Source of the DNA: Rhodospirillaceae bacterium
GTDB lineage: Bacteria; Pseudomonadota; Alphaproteobacteria; Rhodospirillales; Magnetospirillaceae
DNA length: 10,872 nucleotides
Reading direction: 5' to 3'
Assembly: GCA_013349735.1 (NCBI GenBank)
Contig: DUZC01000057.1
Coordinates: 1 to 10,872, forward strand
A model generated the notes under the pieces. The model was not told the origin of the DNA, searched no databases, and saw only the letters and a list, made by a program, of their open reading frames with translations. Positions 1 through 6,473 of the stretch are shown piece by piece; the stretch's first letter is position 1; every line of letters begins with the position of its first letter. The translations under genes were made by a program, and so were the position numbers.

Positions 1-1
1 T

Positions 2-613
2 GGCGAAATTCCGGCATTCTTTTGGGAGCAGAACAAGCCGTTCATCCTGGCCTTCTGGCATGGCCGGATCCTGATGATGCCATTCTGCTGGCGGCGTGAG
101 CGCCCGATCAATATGCTGATTTCGCAGCATCGGGACGGCCAGATCATTGCCCGCACGGTCAGCCATTTTGGCATCGATACGATCGCCGGCTCCTCTTCGC
201 GCGGTGGCTTCTCGGCCTTGCGCAGCATGTTGAAAAACCTTAAAGCGGGGCGCTGTGTCGGTATTACGCCGGACGGACCCCGGGGACCCCGAATGACCGC
301 ATCCGAGGGGATTGTCCAACTGGCAAAGATCTCGGGAACGCCGATTATCCCCTGTACATTTTCCAGCCGGTGGCGCTTCGTGCTGGGCAGTTGGGACCGC
401 TTTATTCTGGCGCTGCCTTTTTCCCGCGGCGAAATCCGCTGGGGACAACCGATTACCGTCCCGGGCGATGCCAACCCTGCCCTGTTAGAAGAATTGCGCG
501 CCACCATTGAACAACAACTGAACGCCATCACGGACGAAACCGACCGCCGCATGGGGCATCCACCGATTGCAAGACCCTCCTCGCCCGACCGGGCCGAAGG
601 CGTTCAAGAATGA
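2..613 (+). CDS. DUF374 lysophospholipid acyltransferase family protein, 5' partial
   Basis: The reading frame is open from base 2, so the start lies outside the window; 203 residues and the stop are visible. The sequence matches the DUF374 branch of the lysophospholipid acyltransferase superfamily. Visible motifs are FWHGR (residues 18-22 of the visible part), HRDG (43-46), GSSSRGG (63-69) and TPDGPRGP (89-96), followed by a GTPIIPCTF stretch typical of the substrate pocket. Family members are about 210-230 residues long, so roughly 10-30 residues are missing. An internal ATG at 74 would remove the FWHGR motif and is not the true start. The stop overlaps the start of the Kdo transferase gene by 4 bases, so the two are probably co-translated. 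DUF374 genes often sit before kdtA in alphaproteobacteria, which suggests a role in lipid A or phospholipid acylation at the inner membrane. The exact acceptor is not known from sequence. Confidence 0.9.
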   Translation, partial: GEIPAFFWEQNKPFILAFWHGRILMMPFCWRRERPINMLISQHRDGQIIARTVSHFGIDTIAGSSSRGGFSALRSMLKNLKAGRCVGITPDGPRGPRMTASEGIVQLAKISGTPIIPCTFSSRWRFVLGSWDRFILALPFSRGEIRWGQPITVPGDANPALLEELRATIEQQLNAITDETDRRMGHPPIARPSSPDRAEGVQE

Positions 614-1875
614 TCCTTACCCTTTATCGCGGCCTGACCACCCTGGGCGCCCCTTTGATCTCTTATTATCTGCGGCGCCGGTTAAAGCGGGGCAAGGAAG
701 ATGGCCAGCGCTTTGGCGAAAGGCTTGGTCAAACCGGCCAGCCGCGCCCCCCGGGCCGGCTGGTCTGGCTGCATGCGGCCAGCGTGGGCGAATCGGTTTC
801 AATGTTGCCGGTGATCGAGCGCTTATTACAGAATGGCGCTTTATCCGTGCTGGTTACCACCGGCACGGTCAGTTCGGCGGATCTGATGGCAAAAAGGCTG
901 CCGGTGGGCGCCTTGCACCAATATGCGCCGGTGGACCGGCTGGCCTGGGTCCGACGATTCTTGGATCATTGGAAGCCGGATCTGGCTTTATGGGCCGAGT
1001 CGGAATTCTGGCCCAATCTGGTTACCGAAGCGGCCGCCCGGAATATTCCGATGATTTTACTGAATGGCCGGATTTCCGATCGTTCTTTCGCGCGCTGGCG
1101 GAGACAACCGCGGCTGATCCGCAAATTGCTGTCCGGCTTCGTTCTTTGTCTGGGCCAAACCCCGCTTGACAGTCAAAGGCTGACGGCGCTGGGCGCAAGA
1201 CAGGTCGCGTTCTGCGGCAATTTAAAATTCGCCGCACCGCCGCTTCCGGTGGATAGCGCTCTGTTAAGCCGCCTGGCCGGGCAGATGGGCGACCGCCCCC
1301 GCTGGCTGGCCGCGAGCACTCATGCCGGCGAAGAACTTATGGCCGGCCGTCTACATTTAGCGCTGGCGGCTCAATATCCGCGTCTTTTGACGATCATTGC
1401 GCCGCGCCATCCCAATCGCGCCGACGCCGTCAGGGATCAATTGGTGGGATTGGGATTGAAGCTGGCGCGCCATTCTGACGAGACGGCCGATCTCGGCCAA
1501 AGTGATGTTCTTCTGGTGGATACCCTTGGTGAACTCGGTTTGTTCATGCGCCTGTCCCCCATCGTCTTTATGGGCAAGAGCATGCTGGGACAAGGTGGCC
1601 AGAACCCGTTGGAACCGGCGCGGCTTGGCGCATCGGTCCTGTTCGGACCTCATATGGAAAATTTTCAGGACATTGCCCGAAGAATGGAGAATGCTGGAGC
1701 CGCTCTGCGCTTGACGGACGAGACGGCTTTAGCCGAAGCTTTGCGGTGTCGCCTTGGCGATCCGGCCCTGGTAACCCAAGCCGGGGATGCCGCAAGAGCC
1801 TTTGCCACCGCGGAGGATGGCGTTCTGGACTGTGTTTTTGACGAATTGCGCCCCTGGCTTTCGCTTATAGGTTGA
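610..1875 (+). CDS. waaA: 3-deoxy-D-manno-octulosonic acid (Kdo) transferase WaaA/KdtA
   Basis: The 421-residue length is normal for the family. The enzyme transfers Kdo from CMP-Kdo to the lipid A precursor (lipid IVA) on the cytoplasmic face of the inner membrane. Visible features in order are a hydrophobic N-terminal segment (about residues 1-21), an RFGERLG motif (34-40), HAASVGES (55-62) with the glutamate (E61) that aligns with the catalytic base of GT30 enzymes, WAESEFWP (128-135), APRHPNR (264-270) and GGQNPLEPA (329-337) of the nucleotide-sugar domain. The ATG overlaps the previous stop as ATGA, and an AAGG at 597-600 lies 9 bases upstream. lpxK follows after one base. Whether the enzyme adds one or two Kdo residues cannot be read from the sequence. 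Confidence 0.96.
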   Translation: MILTLYRGLTTLGAPLISYYLRRRLKRGKEDGQRFGERLGQTGQPRPPGRLVWLHAASVGESVSMLPVIERLLQNGALSVLVTTGTVSSADLMAKRLPVGALHQYAPVDRLAWVRRFLDHWKPDLALWAESEFWPNLVTEAAARNIPMILLNGRISDRSFARWRRQPRLIRKLLSGFVLCLGQTPLDSQRLTALGARQVAFCGNLKFAAPPLPVDSALLSRLAGQMGDRPRWLAASTHAGEELMAGRLHLALAAQYPRLLTIIAPRHPNRADAVRDQLVGLGLKLARHSDETADLGQSDVLLVDTLGELGLFMRLSPIVFMGKSMLGQGGQNPLEPARLGASVLFGPHMENFQDIARRMENAGAALRLTDETALAEALRCRLGDPALVTQAGDAARAFATAEDGVLDCVFDELRPWLSLIG

Positions 1876-1876
1876 T

Positions 1877-2845
1877 ATGCGCGCCCCGGCTTTTTGGTTG
1901 CATGGTGGGATTTGGTCGGTCGCTTTGGCACCGCTGGGCTGGGCTTGGGCCGCCGGCAGCGCACTCCGCGAACGCCGCATTCGTCCGCATCACGCCCCCA
2001 TACCGGTTGTCTGTATCGGCAATCTGGTTGCCGGTGGTGCCGGCAAAACCCCAGTCGCCATCTCCATCGCCCGTCTTTTGCCGGCTGCTCATTTCCTGTC
2101 GCGGGGCTATGGCGGCTCGAGCAAAGGACCGCTGCGGGTTAACACCGAACGGCATTCTCCCCAGGATGTTGGCGACGAGCCCTTATTGCTGGCCAATTAT
2201 GCGCCCTGCTGGGTGGCGGCTGATCGGATCGCCGGCGCCAAGGCGGCGGCGGCACATCACGCCCGCTGCCTTATCATGGACGACGGGTTCCAGGATCCAT
2301 CCTTGCACAAAGATGTCAGCCTGGTGATCGTTGACGGCCATTACGGCTTCGGCTCGGGGCGCTGCATTCCGGCCGGACCGCTGCGCGAACCGGTCAGCCG
2401 CGGATTGCGCCGGGCCACGGCGATGGTCATCCTTGGCCACGACCGGCATAATTTGGCGAAATTAGCCGGGGGCCTGCCGGTTCTGCATGCCAAATTGGAA
2501 CCTGAGGCCGAGTCCGAGGCCCTGCACGGCCAGCAGGTTATTGCCTTTGCCGGGATTGGCCGGCCGAAAAAATTCTTCGATAGTTTAGAGGCTCGGGGTG
2601 CCGAAGTCCTTGAGGCCTATGCATTTCCTGACCACCATCTCTATCACGCCTCGGAAATCCACGAATTGATTGACCTGGCCGAAAAACATGCGGCCATGCT
2701 CATTACCACAACCAAGGATAAAGTACGGGTTCCGGTTCATTTGCAGGATCAGGTGGCGGTCTTGCGGATCACCGTGACCTGGGAGGATGAAGCCGCCTTG
2801 CTGAAAATTCTTGCGCCCCTTCTCAAAACGGAAGCGACAGGGTGA
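1877..2845 (+). CDS. lpxK: tetraacyldisaccharide 4'-kinase LpxK
   Basis: The 322-residue protein matches LpxK, which phosphorylates the 4' position of the tetraacyldisaccharide-1-phosphate lipid A precursor to give lipid IVA. It begins with the alphaproteobacterial MRAPAFW start and a hydrophobic stretch (about 12-29) that would anchor it to the inner membrane. A P-loop follows in GNLVAGGAGKTP (48-59). SRGYGGS (75-81) and the acidic DDGFQD (135-140) are family hallmarks of the active site. The ATG lies one base after the waaA stop, with only a weak AGG at 1869-1871, so translation probably depends on coupling to waaA. The stop overlaps the next gene's GTG. Lipid IVA is the acceptor for WaaA, so the two adjacent genes encode consecutive steps. 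Confidence 0.96.
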   Translation: MRAPAFWLHGGIWSVALAPLGWAWAAGSALRERRIRPHHAPIPVVCIGNLVAGGAGKTPVAISIARLLPAAHFLSRGYGGSSKGPLRVNTERHSPQDVGDEPLLLANYAPCWVAADRIAGAKAAAAHHARCLIMDDGFQDPSLHKDVSLVIVDGHYGFGSGRCIPAGPLREPVSRGLRRATAMVILGHDRHNLAKLAGGLPVLHAKLEPEAESEALHGQQVIAFAGIGRPKKFFDSLEARGAEVLEAYAFPDHHLYHASEIHELIDLAEKHAAMLITTTKDKVRVPVHLQDQVAVLRITVTWEDEAALLKILAPLLKTEATG

Positions 2846-3717
2846 AAAAGCTTGATCTGCGGGGGCGCCTTGAAGCGGGGGCCGTCTGGCTGTTTTACCA
2901 TCTTCTGCGAAGCCTGCCCTTGGATATTGCTTCTGGATTGGGGGGGTGGATTGGCCGGAATATTGCCAGACATCTGCCGTTAAACCGCCGTGCCTTTCGC
3001 AATCTGGAACGGGTCTGGCCTGATTTGCCCCGAACCGAGCAAGAGCGCATCGTCGCCGGAATGTGGGACAATCTGGGCCGCATGGTGGGCGAATTTCCGC
3101 ATATTGATGAGATCGAATTCGGCCCAAACAAAAGAGTCGCGGTCGAGGGCGCCGAATATCTGCATCAATTGCGTGATGACGGTCTTCCCGGCCTGCTTTT
3201 CAGCGCTCATTTGGGCAATTGGGAATTGACCGGTGCCGGCTTGACCCGAATGGGCCTGCGCGCCCATCCGGTTTACCGGGCCGCCAATAATCCGCGCCTG
3301 GAATGGCTTTTTCAACACCGCACCTATGGCGTGGGGCTGACCCTGATCCCTAAGGGCGCCAAAGGCGCAAAAATGGCCCTCGGTCTGTTGGCGAAGGGCG
3401 AACATGTGGCCATGCTGATTGACCAGAAAATGAATGACGGCATCGCCGTACCTTTTTTTGGCATCGAGGCGATGACCGCCCCGGCCTTGGCCTCCTTTGC
3501 GTTAAAATTCAACTGCCCGGTGGTTCCGGGACGGATCGTCCGCATGGGCGGCGCGCATTTTCGCCTGGTTCTTGAAGCACCGATCCATTTCGAAAACACA
3601 GGCAACCGCGAGCAGGACATCCATCGGGCCATGGCGCAGGTCAATGCCAAATTGGAAGGCTGGATCCGCGAACATCCCGAACAATGGCTTTGGCTGCATC
3701 GCCGCTGGCCTAATTAG
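2842..3717 (+). CDS. LpxL/LpxM-family lipid A late acyltransferase
   Basis: This 291-residue protein belongs to the LpxL/HtrB family of inner-membrane enzymes that add secondary acyl chains to Kdo-lipid A precursors, usually from acyl-ACP. It has a hydrophobic N-terminal segment (about 14-44), the catalytic H(X)4E motif in AHLGNWE with H123 and E128, MLIDQKMNDG with the following VPFFG, and the usual PEQWLWLHRRW C-terminus. The start is GTG, overlapping the lpxK stop as GTGA, which indicates translational coupling. I cannot tell from sequence whether it acts as LpxL or LpxM, or which chain length it uses. Its place as last gene of the Kdo/lipid A set suits a late acylation step. Confidence 0.92.
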   Translation: MKKLDLRGRLEAGAVWLFYHLLRSLPLDIASGLGGWIGRNIARHLPLNRRAFRNLERVWPDLPRTEQERIVAGMWDNLGRMVGEFPHIDEIEFGPNKRVAVEGAEYLHQLRDDGLPGLLFSAHLGNWELTGAGLTRMGLRAHPVYRAANNPRLEWLFQHRTYGVGLTLIPKGAKGAKMALGLLAKGEHVAMLIDQKMNDGIAVPFFGIEAMTAPALASFALKFNCPVVPGRIVRMGGAHFRLVLEAPIHFENTGNREQDIHRAMAQVNAKLEGWIREHPEQWLWLHRRWPN

Positions 3718-3898
3718 GCTGCTGAGAAAGCTTGCTTCGTCCGAGCCGATTTTTCGGGACGAGAACCGACGCAGCTCATCCGTCGGAGGCCCAAGACGGA
3801 TATCCAATAAACCCTGGATAGACCGCTCTTTTTGCCCGGTCCTACGGTCATCAGGCGTCTCCCATCTCAATGGTGACGATAGTGGAACGACTGTCGCC
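3718..3898. other. intergenic stretch with several inverted repeats, no gene seen
   Basis: This 181 bp lies between the stop of the lipid A operon and the stop of the minus-strand antitoxin. I see no credible gene. It holds several short inverted repeats: cgtc/gacg enclosing ccga/tcgg at 3738-3761, ccgacg/cgtcgg at 3766-3786, tatcca/tggata at 3801-3820, and ggtgac/gtcgcc with inner agt/act at 3872-3898, which starts directly after the antitoxin stop as read on the minus strand. None is followed by a clear T-run in the right orientation, so none is called an intrinsic terminator. A short T5 at 3830-3834 follows the third repeat on the + strand, but that stem is AT-rich and weak. Confidence 0.5.
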
Positions 3899-4198
3899 TC
3901 ATTCCCCCGCAAGAGCCAAGTCAACAGCTTGTGGGTTCAATGCAATGACTTTGAGATATGCGCGCGCAGCCCGATCCGGCCGACGACGACGCTGCTCCCA
4001 GTCTTGCACGGCACGGGCGTCCAGATCAAAGCGTGCGGCAAAGGCGGGGCGGCTCAAGCCCAACCGCTTACGAAGGGCTCTCACATCGATATCCTCAGGC
4101 ACCAACACGCTATGCTCGACGCAATTGTTGGGTCGTTCCTCCGCATGCGCTAGAGCCTCGCCCATGGCCTCCAAAAGCTCTTTTCCAAACTTGCTCAT
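3899..4198 (-). CDS. XRE/HTH-type antitoxin of a type II toxin-antitoxin pair (NadS/HigA-like)
   Basis: The 99-residue protein has a Cro/C1-type helix-turn-helix at about residues 39-75, with LRKRLGLSRPAFAARF as the first two helices, then VQDWEQRRRRP, the usual end of the recognition region, and ARAYLKVI after it. The N-terminal FGKELLEAMGEALAHAEE helix and the length match NadS-like antitoxins encoded after RelE-type toxins. It would bind and neutralise the toxin and repress the shared promoter. Its ATG overlaps the toxin stop as ATGA, and an AAAGG lies just upstream, so it is translated in coupling with the toxin frame. All expected parts are present, so it could still work as a DNA-binding protein even if the toxin is dead. 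Confidence 0.88.
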   Translation of the reverse strand: MSKFGKELLEAMGEALAHAEERPNNCVEHSVLVPEDIDVRALRKRLGLSRPAFAARFDLDARAVQDWEQRRRRPDRAARAYLKVIALNPQAVDLALAGE

Positions 4199-4419
4199 TG
4201 CCTTTTCCTCTTAGCCTTCCAAGCGGCTTTGACACTGGCCGCCACTTTTGCCACCGCATCTCTCTCACCGGCGGACAACTCCGCTTTTTCGCCCTTGCCA
4301 TAGAGCAACAGCGCATAAAGCGGTAAATCTTCGTCGAGATAATAGTAAATCACCCGCACGCCACCCGATTTGCCTTTCCCCATCGCGCCGAAACGAAGCC
4401 GCCGGTCGGCAATAGCCAC
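4195..4419 (-). CDS. RelE/HigB-like toxin, probably lacking its N-terminal part
   Basis: The visible 74 residues from a GTG at 4419 contain the core of RelE-type toxins in the NadS-linked group: RRLRFGAMGKGKSGGVRVIYY, then a DLPLYALLLYGKGEKAEL stretch, an alpha-helical LSAGERDAVAKVAASV segment and a basic tail. Intact relatives, from memory, are about 100-115 residues long and have some 35-40 further residues before this core. Here the frame runs back only 17 more codons, to a TAG at 4471-4473, and that stretch does not resemble the missing part. Only a weak AGGT precedes the GTG. I therefore think the gene is 5'-truncated or decayed. The toxin-before-antitoxin order and the 4-base overlap with the antitoxin are normal. 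If made in full, the family cleaves mRNA on the ribosome. Confidence 0.7.
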   Translation of the reverse strand: MAIADRRLRFGAMGKGKSGGVRVIYYYLDEDLPLYALLLYGKGEKAELSAGERDAVAKVAASVKAAWKAKRKRQ

Positions 4420-4586
4420 CAGACCTACGAAAAAATGCAGGTTAAAAGTAAAACTTCCGCCACCATATCCCTATCGAACGGATAAAGGATATCCGAGGGC
4501 TGCGGGTCTCGCCCGGCAGGCTGTGGCTCTGTGTCTAAAACGGACCGGCAGGGTAATTTCAACGCATTGCGGTATTTTTTTTATTG
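4420..4586. other. non-coding gap between lptG and the toxin frame
   Basis: The 167 bp between the end of lptG and the toxin frame hold no recognisable gene. In the toxin frame there is a stop at 4471-4473, and I could not identify the missing toxin N-terminus in any of the three minus-strand frames. A run of eight T on the + strand (4575-4582) lacks a convincing stem before it. The stretch may be what is left of the eroded toxin start together with the old lptG 3' flank. Confidence 0.4.
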
Positions 4587-5699
4587 TCAGCCATCTTCCA
4601 GATGGAAGATCGCCGTCGTTCCCGCCAGTCCGGCAACCATCGCCGGGGCCCAGGCGGCCAAAACCGGCGGCAAAGTTGCGGAAAGGCCCAGGGCATAAAC
4701 CACTTTGGAAAAAAAGTAGAAGATGAATCCGGAAACCACACCGCCGATCAGCCGGATCAGAATGCCCCCCGAGCGCAAATTTGGTTTCAGCGAAAAGGAG
4801 GCCGCGACCAGGACCATGGCAACCAGCAGCAGCGGGGAAGCCAAAAGCGACTGAAAGTAAAGCTTCGGGCGATTGGCCGAAAAGCCGGCGCTTTCAAAGA
4901 AACGGATGAAACCGGGCAGTTCCCAGAAGGAAATGGTTTCTGGCGACGCAAAATTATCCTGGATCTGCGCCAAGGTCAGTTTCGTTTCCAGGTCATAGGC
5001 CGGGTGATGCTCGACGGAACGGCCGGACCGTAAAATATTTGCCTCAACCAGATGAAAAAAGCCGCTATTCAGCTGTCCGAGCGAGGCCTCAATTCCGTAG
5101 AGAAAATGGGCGTCCGTATCCGAAACATAGATGCTGACATCCCGCAAAAGCAGGTCATAGCCTTCCTGACGCACCGCGTCGGCATGAACCACGACCACCT
5201 CATTGCCATGGGTTTCGCGCAACCAAAGACCGCTTTCTCCGACCAGCAAGGGGCTGCCATTTCCACGCAGCAGCAGCTGGTCCTGCAATTTTTCATATTT
5301 GCGATAGAGCGTGGCCGCAAAAGGATTGAAGGCCGTCACATTAATCACGCCGATCAAAAAGGCCGCAATCATCACCGGCGCCAGGAACTCCCATGCCGAA
5401 ACCCCCGCCGAGCGGGTCACCACCAGCTCCCGGCTGCGGGTCATAAGCCAAAAGGCCGTCATCGCGCCGATCATCACGCCAAAGGGCAGGATCAGTTGGA
5501 CCATCTGCGGTAATTTGAACAAGGCCATCTTAATGATGGTGGCGAAAGCGATATCACCGTGAGTGGCCGCGCGGCGCAACAACTCAACCACATCAAAAAG
5601 AAGAATCAATCCGACGATCACGCCAAGTCCGCCCAGAAAGGCCGAAATAAAATGGCGGCCAATATAAAAACTGAGGATCATCGAAAAACGCATTGCCAT
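4587..5699 (-). CDS. lptG: LPS export ABC transporter permease LptG
   Basis: The protein of 370 residues belongs to the LptF/LptG (YjgP/YjgQ) permease family of the LptB2FG complex, which extracts LPS from the inner membrane and passes it to the LptC-LptA bridge. N-terminal membrane segments come first (residues about 11-35, ending in FDVVELLRRA). They are followed by the MVQLILPFGVMIGAMTAFW and TRSRELVVTRSAGVS coupling region, a large periplasmic domain, and three C-terminal membrane segments ending in AIFHLEDG. The FDVVELLRR motif and the tail favour LptG over LptF. I chose ATG 5699, with AGGT just upstream. A longer frame opens with TTG at 5714 but has a poorer site. The gene is convergent with the lipid A operon and divergent from the adenosyltransferase. 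lptF, often next to it, is absent here. Confidence 0.92.
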   Translation of the reverse strand: MAMRFSMILSFYIGRHFISAFLGGLGVIVGLILLFDVVELLRRAATHGDIAFATIIKMALFKLPQMVQLILPFGVMIGAMTAFWLMTRSRELVVTRSAGVSAWEFLAPVMIAAFLIGVINVTAFNPFAATLYRKYEKLQDQLLLRGNGSPLLVGESGLWLRETHGNEVVVVHADAVRQEGYDLLLRDVSIYVSDTDAHFLYGIEASLGQLNSGFFHLVEANILRSGRSVEHHPAYDLETKLTLAQIQDNFASPETISFWELPGFIRFFESAGFSANRPKLYFQSLLASPLLLVAMVLVAASFSLKPNLRSGGILIRLIGGVVSGFIFYFFSKVVYALGLSATLPPVLAAWAPAMVAGLAGTTAIFHLEDG

Positions 5700-5746
5700 C
5701 TGACCTAATTTCAACCCACCTACCGGGAACTGGCGCCCGATTTGCG

Positions 5747-5752
5747 ATTATA
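5747..5752 (-). promoter_or_regulatory. candidate -10 element for lptG
   Basis: The minus strand reads TATAAT here, a perfect sigma-70-type -10 hexamer, 47 bases before the lptG start. No good -35 lies 16-18 bases further upstream; the best is a poor TTATAG at 19 bases. It sits in the divergent region between lptG and the adenosyltransferase. This is inferred from the consensus alone. Confidence 0.35.
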
Positions 5753-5793
5753 GCCATTCGCCCACCATGCGCTATAAGATCAACCGTTTTGCA

Positions 5794-5800
5794 AAGGAGG
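5794..5800 (+). promoter_or_regulatory. Shine-Dalgarno site of the cobalamin adenosyltransferase
   Basis: AAGGAGG is a full-strength ribosome binding site 11 bases before the ATG at 5812. It decides the start. The in-frame ATG at 5767 lies upstream of it with no site of its own, and the ATG at 5801 is out of frame and stops after seven codons. A TATAAG at 5773-5778 could be the matching -10, but no clear -35 was seen. Confidence 0.6.
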
Positions 5801-5811
5801 ATGATCCGATC

Positions 5812-6372
5812 ATGGTGCGATTAAACCGCATCTATACGCGCGGTGGCGATAAGGGCAAGACGTCTCTGGGCAATGGCCAGCGGGTTGCCAAGCATAATCT
5901 GCGGGTAGACGCTTATGGCACGGTCGACGAGGCCAATGGCGTACTGGGCTTAGCCAGGCTTTACACCACTGCCGATAAATCTGCCGACGCCATGCTGGCG
6001 CGCATTCAGAACGATCTGTTTGATTTGGGGGCAGACCTCTGCATCCCCGCTGAAAACAACCAAAAATTGCGGATCACACAAGTCCAGGTTGACCGTCTTG
6101 AGGCGGAAATCGACAGCATGAATGAGAGCCTTGCACCGCTGACAAGTTTTATCCTTCCCGGTGGCAGCCCGGCCTCAGCGCATTTACACCATGGCCGCAC
6201 GGTGGTCCGTCGCGCCGAGCGGCTAATTTGCCTGCTGGCCGAAGCCGAACCGGTCAATGGGCTGACGATCAGCTACATCAACCGGCTCTCGGACCATCTC
6301 TTTGTTCTGGCGCGCCGGCTGAATCAAAATGGGGCAAGCGATATCCTGTGGATTCCAGGAGGAAACGCATAA
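5812..6372 (+). CDS. pduO: PduO-type ATP:cob(I)alamin adenosyltransferase
   Basis: The 186-residue cytosolic enzyme transfers the adenosyl group of ATP to cob(I)alamin to make adenosylcobalamin. It has the N-terminal ATP-binding motif TRGGDKGKTSL (residues 9-19), RVDAYGTVDEANGVLGLA, then ILPGGSPASAHLHHGRTVVRRAER with the family's arginine cluster (R129, R133, R134, R137), and NRLSDHLFVLARRLN (157-171). This is the PduO/MMAB trimeric type, not the CobA/BtuR or EutT type. The length is normal. etfB follows after a 101-bp gap that may have its own promoter. The grouping with ETF and hydroxyacyl-CoA dehydrogenase genes suggests the cofactor serves acyl-CoA mutases, but no mutase is in the window. 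The symbol names the family, not a propanediol operon. Confidence 0.93.
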   Translation: MVRLNRIYTRGGDKGKTSLGNGQRVAKHNLRVDAYGTVDEANGVLGLARLYTTADKSADAMLARIQNDLFDLGADLCIPAENNQKLRITQVQVDRLEAEIDSMNESLAPLTSFILPGGSPASAHLHHGRTVVRRAERLICLLAEAEPVNGLTISYINRLSDHLFVLARRLNQNGASDILWIPGGNA

Positions 6373-6377
6373 ATAAC

Positions 6378-6427
6378 ATGGTGCGCTGCAATAGACAAAG
6401 CCCACTGCGACCTATAGTATGGTGCGC
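6378..6427 (+). repeat. direct repeat pair in the etfB leader
   Basis: The 9-base word ATGGTGCGC occurs at 6378-6386 and again at 6419-6427, 41 bases apart start to start, close to four helical turns. The copies lie on either side of the candidate -35/-10 pair. An 8-base version also marks the adenosyltransferase start at 5812. It may be an operator pair or chance. Confidence 0.3.
6392..6420 (+). promoter_or_regulatory. candidate promoter for etfB-etfA-hbd
   Basis: TAGACA (6392-6397) matches TTGACA at five of six bases. It is followed after 17 bases by TAGTAT (6415-6420), or after 15 bases by TATAGT (6413-6418). Transcription would start near 6427, leaving a leader of about 45 bases with a GAGG ribosome site at 6466-6469. 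This is inferred from the consensus only. Confidence 0.35.
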
Positions 6428-6473
6428 CCTTGATGAACTATGTCTTCCCGACCAACTTAATCTTTGAGGCTCC

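Noticed and set aside
567..1169. A 200-codon + strand frame over the DUF374/waaA junction
   Set aside because: It runs out of frame across clear DUF374 and WaaA motifs, and its own translation shows no family resemblance.
1872..2327. A 151-codon + strand frame inside lpxK
   Set aside because: Wholly within lpxK, whose P-loop and DDGFQD motifs fix the true frame; proline- and arginine-rich composition is typical of a shadow frame.
3502..3924. A 140-codon minus-strand frame running from the antitoxin 3' end into the acyltransferase gene
   Set aside because: Half of it is antisense to conserved acyltransferase sequence. The part over 3718-3898 gave no family I could name with confidence, and a transposase remnant could not be supported.
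3572..4153. A 193-codon + strand frame across the acyltransferase end and the antitoxin
   Set aside because: It is antisense to the antitoxin helix-turn-helix and out of frame with the acyltransferase C-terminus; no recognisable content.
4593..4610. Inverted repeat atcttcca/tggaagat near the end of lptG, as a terminator
   Set aside because: It lies inside the coding sequence, and on the minus strand it is followed by an A-run, not a T-run. The T8 run at 4575-4582 is on the + strand and precedes the hairpin there.
4584..5033. A 149-codon + strand frame opposite lptG
   Set aside because: Antisense to the LptG membrane and periplasmic regions; the sequence is low-complexity Q/R/G-rich.
6378..6467. 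A 29-codon ORF just before etfB as a leader peptide
   Set aside because: The nearest ribosome site (AGGAGG, 6357-6362) is 15 bases away and in the previous gene's end; the ORF would contain the candidate promoter, and it has no attenuator-like codon run or hairpins.
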